Assembly: GCA_041694515.1 (NCBI GenBank)
Contig: JASMSZ010000135.1
Location: forward strand, 1-62,646
Reading direction: 5' to 3'
Source: Halanaerobium sp041694515
GTDB taxonomy: Bacteria; Bacillota; Halanaerobiia; Halanaerobiales; Halanaerobiaceae
DNA length: 62,646 nt
Below, piece after piece: positions 6,275 through 14,665 of this stretch. A program made the translations under genes and the position numbers. How positions within the stretch are numbered: position 1 is the first letter of the stretch; every line of letters begins with the position of its first letter. The notes below the pieces were generated by a model. That model worked only from the letters and a program-made list of their open reading frames with translations. It was not told the DNA's origin and made no database searches.

Positions 6275-8050
6275 CTAAGAACGAATAGAAATTCCCAGTT
6301 CCTGCAGTTGTTTGTTATCCACTTTAGAAGGAGCATTTGTCAGCGGTGAAGTTGCCTTCTGAGTTTTAGGAAAAGCGATTACATCTCTAATTGAATCAGT
6401 TCGGCCAACAATCATCATTAAGCGATCAAGCCCAAAAGCAATTCCACCATGGGGTGGTGTCCCATAATCGAAAGCTTCCAGCAGATAACCAAATTTCTCC
6501 TGCTGTTCTTCTTCACTGATAGACAGGACAGAAAAAACTTTTTTCTGCAGCTTGTGATTATTTATTCTGATACTTCCTCCACCTAATTCTTCTCCATTTA
6601 AAACAAGATCATAAGCTTTTGATTTCACAGAAGCAGGATCACTATCTAATTTTTCAATGTCTGCTTCTACAGGAGCAGTAAATGGATGGTGGAGTGCAGA
6701 CAGACGATCCTCAGTTTCATCATATTCGAACAATGGGAAATCTACAATCCAGACAAATTTATAAACATCATCCGGTATCAAATTGTTTTCTTTAGCAATC
6801 CTTATGCGTAAATTCCCTAAAGCTGCAGCTGCAATAGAAGGTTTATCAGCTACAATTAATAATAAATCTCCTTTTTCAGCGCTCATAACTTTCTTGATTG
6901 CTTCAATTTCTTCCTCTGCTAAAAATTTAGCTATTGGTGACTTAAGCTCATCCTCTCTTAAGGCCATCCAGGCTAGACCTTTGGCCTTAAACATTTTTGC
7001 ATATTCCTCAAAGCCATCAATAGTACTCCGTGGAGAATCAGCTCCACCTTTAAAGTTAATTCCTTTTACCTGACCACCACTACTAACAGTACCACTAAAG
7101 ATATTAAAATCACTATCTTTTACAACTTCAGATAAATCTTTAAGTTCCATCCCAAAACGCAGATCAGGTTTATCAGTTCCATAGCGATCTATTGCTTCCT
7201 GATAGCTCATTCTCTTAATTTTAGCCGGAACTTCAATATCACCAACTGCAAATAATTCTTTCATTAAACCTTCAGTAATTGCCATTACTTCTTCCTGGTT
7301 TACAAATGACATTTCCATATCAATTTGAGTAAATTCTGGCTGGCGGTTGGCTCTCAAATCTTCATCTCTAAAACAGCGTGCTATCTGAAAATACCTTTCC
7401 ATACCTGAAACCATTAATAACTGTTTGAAAATTTGAGGAGACTGAGGCAGAGCAAAAAATTGTCCCTGATTTACTCTACTTGGCACCAGATAGTCTCTAG
7501 CTCCCTCGGGAGAACTCTTGGTTAAAATTGGAGTTTCAATCTCCCAGAAACCATTTTGATCAAGATAGTCTCTGGTAGTTTTAGTAACCTTATGCCTTAG
7601 TCCCATCAATTTTGTCATTTTAGGTCTTCTTAAATCCAAATATCTATACTTCAATCTTACATCTTCACCAGTATCTATGTTATCTTCAATTTGAATCGGA
7701 GGAGTTTCGGCAGCATCTAAAACCCTCAATTCTTCGGCTTTAATTTCAATTTCACCAGTTGAAAGTTCCGGATTTATATTACCTTCAGGTCTTGGTTCAA
7801 CTTCACCGGTAATCGCAACCACATATTCAGAACGAAGGGAATCAGCTTTTTCGAATAACTCTTCCCCCGCATCAGGGTTAAAAACTACCTGTACTATCCC
7901 GGAACGATCTCTGATATCAGTAAATATAACTCCACCATGATCTCTTCTTTTCTGTACCCAGCCCATGATTGTTACTTTATCTTGATTATCTTTTTTACTT
8001 ACTTCTCCACAAAGGTGGGTTCTCTTTATCTCTTTTATTGTTTCTCCCAT
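6275..8050 (-). CDS. aspS: Aspartate--tRNA ligase
   Basis: Class II aminoacyl-tRNA synthetase charging tRNA-Asp (or tRNA-Asx if non-discriminating). The 591-aa length indicates the bacterial form with an inserted GAD domain. The N-terminal OB fold binds the anticodon (GWVQKRRDHGG). Motif 2 is seen as FRDEDLRANRQPEFTQID and motif 3 as GIAFGLDRLMM near the C terminus. The start has AAGGAGG. It follows hisS by one base, the usual Firmicutes hisS-aspS operon. No T-box leader is seen upstream of the pair. Confidence 0.97.
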   Translation of the reverse strand: MGETIKEIKRTHLCGEVSKKDNQDKVTIMGWVQKRRDHGGVIFTDIRDRSGIVQVVFNPDAGEELFEKADSLRSEYVVAITGEVEPRPEGNINPELSTGEIEIKAEELRVLDAAETPPIQIEDNIDTGEDVRLKYRYLDLRRPKMTKLMGLRHKVTKTTRDYLDQNGFWEIETPILTKSSPEGARDYLVPSRVNQGQFFALPQSPQIFKQLLMVSGMERYFQIARCFRDEDLRANRQPEFTQIDMEMSFVNQEEVMAITEGLMKELFAVGDIEVPAKIKRMSYQEAIDRYGTDKPDLRFGMELKDLSEVVKDSDFNIFSGTVSSGGQVKGINFKGGADSPRSTIDGFEEYAKMFKAKGLAWMALREDELKSPIAKFLAEEEIEAIKKVMSAEKGDLLLIVADKPSIAAAALGNLRIRIAKENNLIPDDVYKFVWIVDFPLFEYDETEDRLSALHHPFTAPVEADIEKLDSDPASVKSKAYDLVLNGEELGGGSIRINNHKLQKKVFSVLSISEEEQQEKFGYLLEAFDYGTPPHGGIAFGLDRLMMIVGRTDSIRDVIAFPKTQKATSPLTNAPSKVDNKQLQELGISIRS

Positions 8051-8051
8051 C

Positions 8052-9326
8052 TTAAATTTCCTCCTTATCTACTAGCTTCTTCATCTCTTCTAATAAATTA
8101 CTTAATTTAATTTCTTTTTCATCTCCACTTTTCATATTTCTGATTGTAGCAGAGTTATTATTTAGTTCATCTTCTCCAATAATTATGGTATATTCAGCAT
8201 TCATGCGATCAGCTGATTTCATCTGAGAACCAACACTTCTTCCCAAATAGTCAATCTCAGTTCTAAACCCCTGATTTCTTAATCGATCAAGCAGTCTAAA
8301 AGACTCTTTTTTAGCTTTATCTCCAATTACTGTTATGTAAAGATCAACTCCGGATTCTACAGGCAATTGAATATCTTTTGCTTCCAGAGAAAGTAATAAT
8401 CTCTCAATCCCTAAAGCAAAACCAATACCCGGCAGATCTCTATTTCCAATTTCTTTAGCCAGACCATTATAACGGCCTCCACCAAAAACAGTATTCTGGG
8501 CTCCCAGAGCATTGTCTTTAATTTCAAAAGCTGTATTTGTATAATAATCTAAACCTCTTACCAGCAGTGGATTAATTATATAATCAAGATCCAGGATATC
8601 AAGATATTCCTGGACGTCATCAAAGTGATCAGCACAACTGCCACAGAGATTATCAGTAATTTTAGGTGCATCTTTGATTACTGCCTGACAGTCTTCATTT
8701 TTGCAGTCTAAAACCCGCAGAGGGTTTCTATCAATTCTACTTTTACAGTTATCGCATAATTGATCTTGATGTTCATTTAAGTAATTTTTTAATTTATCAA
8801 CATAAGTTGGTCTGCAATCAGCACACCCCACACTATTTAAATAAAGCTCTAAATCATCAAGACCAAGTTCCTGCAGCAGACGCATACCCAGAGAAATAAT
8901 CTCTGCATCAAGAGCTGGGTCATTAGAAGCTACTGCTTCAACTCCAAGCTGATGAAACTGTCTAAACCTGCCGGACTGAGGCCTTTCGTATCTAAACATA
9001 GGTCCTATATAATAATATTTAGTCGGCTGAGCCTGACCATAAATTTTATTTTCTAAAAATGATCTAATTACAGAAGCTGTTCCTTCTGGTCTTAAGGTAA
9101 TACTTCTACCACCTTTATCTTCGAACGTGTACATTTCTTTTTCCACAATATCAGTAACCTCACCAATACCGCGCTGGAAAAGTTCTGTATATTCAAAAAT
9201 AGGAGTTCTTATTTCTTGATAATTATAGTTTGAAAATATCTCATGTGTTTTCTTTTCAATATACTGCCATTTTAACGTATCCGGTGGAAGTATATCATTT
9301 GTACCTCTTGGCGCATTAAACTTCAT
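8052..9326 (-). CDS. hisS: Histidine--tRNA ligase
   Basis: Class II synthetase for tRNA-His, 424 aa. Motif 1/2 segments are visible (TLRPEGTASV near residue 78-87; FRYERPQSGRFRQFHQLGVE near 112-131), as are the histidine-specific LVRGLDYYTNTAFE and GGGRYNGL. A cluster of four CxxC-type pairs (CADC, CDNC, CKNEDC, CGSC) in the insertion domain is typical of Firmicutes HisRS. The start has TAGGTGA. It heads the hisS-aspS pair and lies downstream of an inverted repeat. Confidence 0.97.
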   Translation of the reverse strand: MKFNAPRGTNDILPPDTLKWQYIEKKTHEIFSNYNYQEIRTPIFEYTELFQRGIGEVTDIVEKEMYTFEDKGGRSITLRPEGTASVIRSFLENKIYGQAQPTKYYYIGPMFRYERPQSGRFRQFHQLGVEAVASNDPALDAEIISLGMRLLQELGLDDLELYLNSVGCADCRPTYVDKLKNYLNEHQDQLCDNCKSRIDRNPLRVLDCKNEDCQAVIKDAPKITDNLCGSCADHFDDVQEYLDILDLDYIINPLLVRGLDYYTNTAFEIKDNALGAQNTVFGGGRYNGLAKEIGNRDLPGIGFALGIERLLLSLEAKDIQLPVESGVDLYITVIGDKAKKESFRLLDRLRNQGFRTEIDYLGRSVGSQMKSADRMNAEYTIIIGEDELNNNSATIRNMKSGDEKEIKLSNLLEEMKKLVDKEEI

Positions 9327-9375
9327 TTTTATTTCACCTACTATTTTATTTATTAAAATTTTTAACTATTTTTAG

Positions 9376-9419
9376 AAAATCTACCAGTTAAAGTTATGTA
9401 GAACTACAACTGGTAGATT
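9376..9419 (-). terminator. Inverted repeat between the SurA-like gene and hisS; probable terminator or attenuator
   Basis: Perfect 12-bp arms AATCTACCAGTT / AACTGGTAGATT (9378-9389 and 9408-9419) with an 18-nt loop that can pair further (AGTT/AACT). On the minus strand a short TTTT follows. It would end the SurA-like transcript or attenuate readthrough into hisS. The weak T-tract keeps confidence moderate. Confidence 0.5.
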
Positions 9420-9448
9420 GTAAACTTGATTATTAAATAATATTTATT

Positions 9449-10723
9449 TTATTTATTGTTATCCTGATTACTATTTTCCACATTAGTATTGGATTCTTCT
9501 ACTGAATCGTTACCATCTAGACTATTGATATTTTTCTCAGCATTATCACCAGTAGCTGAAGGTACATTTTTAGATTGCATTTGCTCACTTAAACGCTGGA
9601 TTTCTTCCATTTCAGTTTTAGCTTTTTCTTCAGCCCCTAATCTGCTGTACATCATATACAGCTGATAATGAATCATAAAATTATCTTTTGCTGCAGCAGC
9701 AGCTTTATCCAGCTGGGTAATAGCTGCTTCGTTATTATTTTGATCAGCCAGGAATTGGGCATAATTAATTCTTAAATTATTGTTTTCAGGAAAAGTCTTA
9801 ATTGCATTATTATAAACTTCCTTTGCCTGTTCAAATTTTTTCTGTTCTTTATAGGCTCGGGCTAGATAAGTATAAAAAATTGGATCTGTTTCTTCCTGTT
9901 TCACCAGTTCAGAGAACTTTTCTACAGCAGTAGTATAATTTTCGTTTTCTAGAGCATGATAAGCACTTAATACAGGATTATTAATAGTTATCTCAGCAGA
10001 GGCCTTTAAATCTTTTAACCATTTATTTGTAGCCTTATTTCTTTTTTTATTTCTAATTTCAGTTTTTAAATCAGCTCTTACTTCTTCCAGCGCAGGTCGT
10101 TGACTGGATTCTGAGTCTGTATTATTTTCTGCCACTCCAGTTTCTGATTCAGGTTCTGGATATTTTTCATTATATAAATCTTTAATCTCCTGTTCACTTA
10201 CCTTAATTTCTCCAACTGATTTATCAATAGTTTTAGTTATAGTCTTACTTTCTTTTAAATTAGATTTAATATCGTTTCTTAATTCTCCAATTGTATATCC
10301 CTGTTTAGATAAAGCTTCTGCTAGTTCCTGATCATTCATTTCGTTTTGTTCTAAAATATTATTATAGTTTTCATCTATTTCTGATTCTGAAACCTCAACA
10401 TTGATATCAAGCACTTCTGCCTGAGCTAAAATTAATTTTCTCTCAATCAAAGCATTTAAAACATTGTATCTAAACGGTATAATTTGGGAACTGCTTAAAT
10501 TAGATTGTGGTGCCTGCTGCTGTAAAAGCGAATAGTATTCCTGCTGTGAAATCTCCATACCATTTACTTCTGCAATTGCAGATGTATTCTGATTTGGAGC
10601 CTGTCCGCCCCCACTCTGCCTGTTTAAATAAGCACCAAAACCCATAAAACCACCGGAAATGACAAAAACAATCACAACTATATAAACAATAATTCTACTG
10701 TTATCGCGTAAAGTATCAAACAA
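9449..10723 (-). CDS. Membrane-anchored SurA-N domain protein with TPR repeats, PPIase domain missing
   Basis: A 424-aa protein. An N-terminal membrane segment (about residues 11-29) has a short charged cytoplasmic side, so the bulk should face the periplasm as in PpiD. Residues about 46-185 resemble the SurA N-terminal chaperone domain (AIAEVNGMEISQQEY; LNALIERKLILAQA). Where a parvulin PPIase domain would sit, there is only a short acidic linker (about 186-212). The closing helix of the SurA fold follows (212-245). Residues about 250-385 form three or four TPRs, and the tail is Asn/Ser rich. The start is TTG with GGGGAG upstream. A role as a scaffold or outer-membrane protein chaperone is inferred. 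Confidence 0.8.
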   Translation of the reverse strand: MFDTLRDNSRIIVYIVVIVFVISGGFMGFGAYLNRQSGGGQAPNQNTSAIAEVNGMEISQQEYYSLLQQQAPQSNLSSSQIIPFRYNVLNALIERKLILAQAEVLDINVEVSESEIDENYNNILEQNEMNDQELAEALSKQGYTIGELRNDIKSNLKESKTITKTIDKSVGEIKVSEQEIKDLYNEKYPEPESETGVAENNTDSESSQRPALEEVRADLKTEIRNKKRNKATNKWLKDLKASAEITINNPVLSAYHALENENYTTAVEKFSELVKQEETDPIFYTYLARAYKEQKKFEQAKEVYNNAIKTFPENNNLRINYAQFLADQNNNEAAITQLDKAAAAAKDNFMIHYQLYMMYSRLGAEEKAKTEMEEIQRLSEQMQSKNVPSATGDNAEKNINSLDGNDSVEESNTNVENSNQDNNK

Positions 10724-10815
10724 AACCTTACACTCCCCTCTCTTAAATATAATATTTTTAAAAATAAAAATTATTACTCAAAAATTTAAGAACTATTAAA
10801 ATTTAATCTTTTATA

Positions 10816-10844
10816 ATTTTAACCTATAAAAATTTAGATGTCAA
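10816..10844 (-). promoter_or_regulatory. Promoter of the SurA/TPR gene
   Basis: Minus-strand -35 TTGACA (10839-10844), a 17-nt spacer and -10 TAAAAT (10816-10821). It lies immediately past the stop of the MBL hydrolase gene, so the SurA-like gene has its own strong promoter with a leader of about 85 nt. Confidence 0.75.
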
Positions 10845-10847
10845 ACC

Positions 10848-11474
10848 TCAACTAATAGCAGGCCAGACTCTGTTTTTGAAAACACTTAGAGTACTTTTCG
10901 AGCCATGGCCAGGATAAAATATGCAGTCCTCTGGCAGCTTAAACAATTTATTTTCAATAGAATTTTTAAGCTCGACCGGATCACTATCTTCCAGATCAGT
11001 TCTGCCAATACCATTTGCAAAGATGCAATCACCGGAAAAAAGAATCTTTTTTGTCGGAAGATAAATTGATATTCCATCCTGACTGTGGCCTGGAGTAAAA
11101 ATTATTTTTAATTTAAGATCTTCAAAAATAATTTCTTCATTTTCAACCAGAGATTTATCCAGAGATGTTGAACTAATCTTTTGATTCATAAATAATTGAG
11201 ATAAATTCAATTTTGGATCTTTAAATTTTAAGTAAGCCTCAGGATGAGCCAGAATATCTGCACCTGTTTTTTGCTTTAAGAAATCATTAGCGGCTATATG
11301 ATCAAAGTGTCCGTGAGTATTAATTATATATTTAAGCTCTAAATTATGATTCTTTAGATAGTTATATAATCTTTCACCCTCTGCTCCCGGATCAATTATA
11401 AAAGCTTTATTATTTTCTGAAACCAGGTAGCTTTTAACCATTAATTCTCCAACAGTAAATTCTTTTAATTCCAT
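10848..11474 (-). CDS. MBL-fold metallo-hydrolase (glyoxalase II-like)
   Basis: A 208-aa metallo-beta-lactamase fold hydrolase. The metal-binding THGHFDH motif lies near residues 54-60, with further ligands in FTPGHSQDG, FSGDCIF and YPGHG. This pattern is shared by hydroxyacylglutathione hydrolase-like proteins (YqgX group); the substrate is unknown. The ATG of MELKEF is chosen because GGGTGAG lies just upstream; the ATG four codons earlier is inside that site. It sits in the dtd-rel-apt-recJ cluster, as in many Firmicutes. Confidence 0.88.
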   Translation of the reverse strand: MELKEFTVGELMVKSYLVSENNKAFIIDPGAEGERLYNYLKNHNLELKYIINTHGHFDHIAANDFLKQKTGADILAHPEAYLKFKDPKLNLSQLFMNQKISSTSLDKSLVENEEIIFEDLKLKIIFTPGHSQDGISIYLPTKKILFSGDCIFANGIGRTDLEDSDPVELKNSIENKLFKLPEDCIFYPGHGSKSTLSVFKNRVWPAIS

Positions 11475-11494
11475 ATTCTCACCCATTTCAATAA

Positions 11495-11944
11495 TTAAAA
11501 ATTCTTTTTACTATCTAGTAAAATTGTAACCGGACCATCATTAACTAAACTGACATCCATCATCGCCTGAAACTTACCAGTTTCAATTTTAAGCTCTGAC
11601 TTTTTTGCTTCTCCAACAAAATAATTATAAATTTTTTCTGCTTCAGCCGGTGGAGCAGCTTCAAAAAAACTGGGTCTTCTGCCCTGCCTGCAGTCTCCAA
11701 ATAGAGTAAATTGTGAGACTATCATTAAATCTTTATTTAAATCAAGAGCCGACAGATTTAATCTTTGATCCTCATCTTCAAAAATTCTTAGATTAATGAT
11801 TTTATCTAAAAGATAATCTGCATCTTTCTGATTATCTTCTTTCCCAATCCCTAAAAACACCAATAAACCGGAGTCAATTTCTCCGGTTATCTCAGTCTCT
11901 ACTTCAACTCTGGCACTTTTAACCCGTTGAACTACAGCTCGCAT
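11495..11944 (-). CDS. dtd: D-aminoacyl-tRNA deacylase
   Basis: Hydrolyses D-amino acids (and glycine mis-attached to tRNA-Ala) from tRNA, a proofreading step. The 149-aa size and the motifs SQFTLFGDC (residues about 77-85) and NDGPVTILLD near the C terminus are diagnostic of the DTD fold. The ATG start giving MRAVVQRV is preferred, since GAGGAG lies 8 nt before it; a GTG three codons upstream overlaps that site. It follows rel by 16 bp, the common rel-dtd arrangement. Confidence 0.96.
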   Translation of the reverse strand: MRAVVQRVKSARVEVETEITGEIDSGLLVFLGIGKEDNQKDADYLLDKIINLRIFEDEDQRLNLSALDLNKDLMIVSQFTLFGDCRQGRRPSFFEAAPPAEAEKIYNYFVGEAKKSELKIETGKFQAMMDVSLVNDGPVTILLDSKKNF

Positions 11945-11960
11945 CTGATTCACTCCTCTA

Positions 11961-14108
11961 TTAAGCAGGTTTAGCTCGACTTACGTTAAGCACTCCTGAT
12001 ATTGATTCAATTTTTTTCATTATGTCATACATATGCTCTGTAGAACTTAGTTCCAGTGATAAATTAACAACCGCGCGATTATGCTCACTGGTTCTAGCCA
12101 TAACTGATAATAAATTAATTTTTTCCTCTTTAATTATATGAGTAATATCATTAAGCAGAGCGCTCTTATTAACTGCATCAATTCGGAGATCAACCTGATA
12201 AGATTCTGTGCGTCCTCGCTCCCAGCTGACCTCTATTATTCTTTCGGGTTCACTTTCTGCAAGATTTTTTAAATTTTTACAATCTTCTCTGTGAACAGAA
12301 ACTCCACGACCTCTGGTAATATAACCAACAATATCATCACCAGGAACCGGATTGCAGCATTTGGCCATTCTAACAAGCATATCATCCATACCCTTAACTG
12401 AAATACCTTTATCAACTGAAGATGATTTATGCTGCCCGTGACCTGGTTTTTTCTCAAGGTCTGGTTCAGGTTCATAATCTTCAAATTTACTTACTACCTG
12501 TTTGGGACTAATATTGCTATATCCCAGTTCTTCTAATAAATCGTCAATATCTTTTCTTCCCAGCTCTTTAGTGATTTTTTTCAATTCTTTTTCTTTTTCT
12601 TTTTCACTTAACTCAATATTATGTTTTTCGAGATGCTCATCTAAAATCCGATGACCTTTTTCTATAATCTCATCCCGTCGCTGTTTTTTAAACCAGTGCT
12701 TAATTTTACTTCTGGCTTTAGAAGTTTTGACAAAATTTAACCAATCACGAGAAGGACCGTTACTTTTTTTAGAAGTTAAAATCTCAACAATATCACTATT
12801 TTTTAACTTATATTCCAGGGGAACTATTTTCCCATTCACTTTAGCTCCCACACAGCGGTGACCCACCTCAGTGTGAATATGATAGGCAAAATCAACTGGG
12901 GTTCCACCTTTAGGGAGTGACACAACATCACCTTCGGGAGTGAATACAAAAACTTCATCCTCAAAAAGATCAATTTTTAAAGTTTCCATGAATTCTTGTG
13001 GTTCCTGTAAATCTTTCTGCCACTCTAAAAGTCTTCTCAACCAGGATAATTTTTCTTCAAACTTATCGTCACCAACTTTACCTTCTTTATATCTCCAGTG
13101 AGCAGCAATACCATATTCAGCAGTTTTATGCATTTCATAAGTCCTGATCTGGACTTCAAGCGGATCGCCATTAGGTGCAATAACAGTTGTATGCAGCGAC
13201 TGATACATATTGGATTTAGGCATGGCAATATAATCCTTAAATCTACCCGGCATTGGTTTCCAGATCTCGTGAATAATTCCCAGCACCTCATAACAGTCCT
13301 TTACATTCTCTACTAAAACACGGACCGCAGTCAAATCATATATCTCATTAAATTCTACTTCTTTACGCCGCATTTTATTATATATACTGTAAAGATGTTT
13401 AGGGCGGCCATAAATTTCAGCATCTATATCATGTTCTTTTAAAGTAGATTTGAGTTTTTCTATAGCCTCTTTAATATCTTTTTCTCTCTGTTTCCGGTTC
13501 GCCTGTACTTTATGAGAAACCTCATAATACATATCTGGTTTTAAATATCTAAAAGATAAATCCTCTAACTCCCACTTTATTTTGGACATTCCCAGACGGT
13601 GAGCAAGAGGAGCATATATTTCCAGTGTTTCTCTTGACTTTTCTTTGCGTTTTTCCTTTTTCATATAATTTAAAGTCCTCATATTATGAAGACGATCTGC
13701 CAGCTTAATTAAAACAACCCTGATATCTTCAGCCATTGCAACAAACATTTTACGCAGACTTTCTGCCTGCTGATCTTCTTTTGTTTTAAACTGCATTCTA
13801 GTTAATTTTGTGACTCCATCCACAATATGAGCTACTTCAGCTCCAAACTCTTTTTCTATTTCCTCACTGCTGATACCTGTATCTTCGACCACATCGTGTA
13901 ATAAAGAAGCTACAATTGAAACAATATCAAGCTCTAGATCAGCAAGAATAATCGAGACACCAAGTGGATGTTCAACAAAAGGCTCTCCAGAAACCCGATA
14001 TTGTTCAGCATGAGCTCTTTCGGCGTACTGATAGGCTTTTTTGACCATCTCTAAATCTGGATTATCCATATATGATTTTATTTTATCTAATAAAATATCT
14101 AATTCCAT
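11961..14108 (-). CDS. Bifunctional (p)ppGpp synthetase/hydrolase (Rel/SpoT)
   Basis: Makes and degrades the stringent-response alarmone. Domains run in the usual order over 715 aa: HD hydrolase (LLHDVVEDT near 67-75), synthetase (YQSLHTTV near 304-311), TGS (VFTPEGDVVSLPKG near 390-403), a helical region, a CC/H zinc-finger segment (AKCCNPVPGDDIVG) and a C-terminal ACT domain. Both active sites look intact, so it should be bifunctional like Firmicutes Rel. AAGGAG precedes the ATG. It sits downstream of apt, which links it to purine nucleotide pools. Confidence 0.96.
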   Translation of the reverse strand: MELDILLDKIKSYMDNPDLEMVKKAYQYAERAHAEQYRVSGEPFVEHPLGVSIILADLELDIVSIVASLLHDVVEDTGISSEEIEKEFGAEVAHIVDGVTKLTRMQFKTKEDQQAESLRKMFVAMAEDIRVVLIKLADRLHNMRTLNYMKKEKRKEKSRETLEIYAPLAHRLGMSKIKWELEDLSFRYLKPDMYYEVSHKVQANRKQREKDIKEAIEKLKSTLKEHDIDAEIYGRPKHLYSIYNKMRRKEVEFNEIYDLTAVRVLVENVKDCYEVLGIIHEIWKPMPGRFKDYIAMPKSNMYQSLHTTVIAPNGDPLEVQIRTYEMHKTAEYGIAAHWRYKEGKVGDDKFEEKLSWLRRLLEWQKDLQEPQEFMETLKIDLFEDEVFVFTPEGDVVSLPKGGTPVDFAYHIHTEVGHRCVGAKVNGKIVPLEYKLKNSDIVEILTSKKSNGPSRDWLNFVKTSKARSKIKHWFKKQRRDEIIEKGHRILDEHLEKHNIELSEKEKEKELKKITKELGRKDIDDLLEELGYSNISPKQVVSKFEDYEPEPDLEKKPGHGQHKSSSVDKGISVKGMDDMLVRMAKCCNPVPGDDIVGYITRGRGVSVHREDCKNLKNLAESEPERIIEVSWERGRTESYQVDLRIDAVNKSALLNDITHIIKEEKINLLSVMARTSEHNRAVVNLSLELSSTEHMYDIMKKIESISGVLNVSRAKPA

Positions 14109-14152
14109 CTATATTTATACTCCTTTATTTACCTGGAAATCAAATAAATATA

Positions 14153-14665
14153 TTACTCAATCAAAAGTGATTTTACTTCATAATCACTTAAAACTTCTCT
14201 TCCAGTAAGTGCATCCAATTCTAATAAAAATGCACAACCAACAACTTCTCCACCTAATTCTTCTATCATTTCTGTTGCAGCCAGGGTAGTTCCACCAGTA
14301 GCCAGTAGATCATCTACCAGTAAAATTTTATCTCCTCTAGCAACTGCATCTTTATGTATTTCAATCTCATTTTTTCCATATTCTAATTCATAAGATTTTT
14401 TTAGTACCTCATGTGGAAGTTTACCTGGTTTTCTGATTGGTATAAAACCTTTATCAAGTTCAATAGCTAAAGGAGTTCCTACCAAAAACCCTCTAGCTTC
14501 AATTCCCACCACATAATCAATCTCATAATCTCTAAACATATCCGCCATTTTTTCTATGGCTTCCTTGAGTGCATCCTTATCTTTCAAAAGTGGAGTTATA
14601 TCTTTAAATAAGATTCCTTCTTTTGGAAAATCAGGTATGTTTCTTATTTTGTCACTAAGATTCAT
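14153..14665 (-). CDS. apt: Adenine phosphoribosyltransferase
   Basis: Salvages adenine with PRPP to AMP. The 170-aa protein has the PRPP-binding motif ILLVDDLLATGGT (about residues 114-126) and the N-terminal IPDFPKEGILFKDITPLL segment typical of APT. The ATG of MNLSDKI is chosen because AAGGAGGA lies 6 nt upstream; an in-frame ATG 11 codons earlier lies inside recJ. The gene overlaps the recJ 3' end by 11 bp, and its ribosome binding site is inside recJ. Confidence 0.97.
   Translation of the reverse strand: MNLSDKIRNIPDFPKEGILFKDITPLLKDKDALKEAIEKMADMFRDYEIDYVVGIEARGFLVGTPLAIELDKGFIPIRKPGKLPHEVLKKSYELEYGKNEIEIHKDAVARGDKILLVDDLLATGGTTLAATEMIEELGGEVVGCAFLLELDALTGREVLSDYEVKSLLIE

Noticed and set aside
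6033..6275. 80-codon minus-strand ORF between aspS and the cyclo-ligase gene
   Set aside because: It runs through the 6S RNA gene and is explained by the RNA; there is no ribosome binding site and the product resembles nothing.
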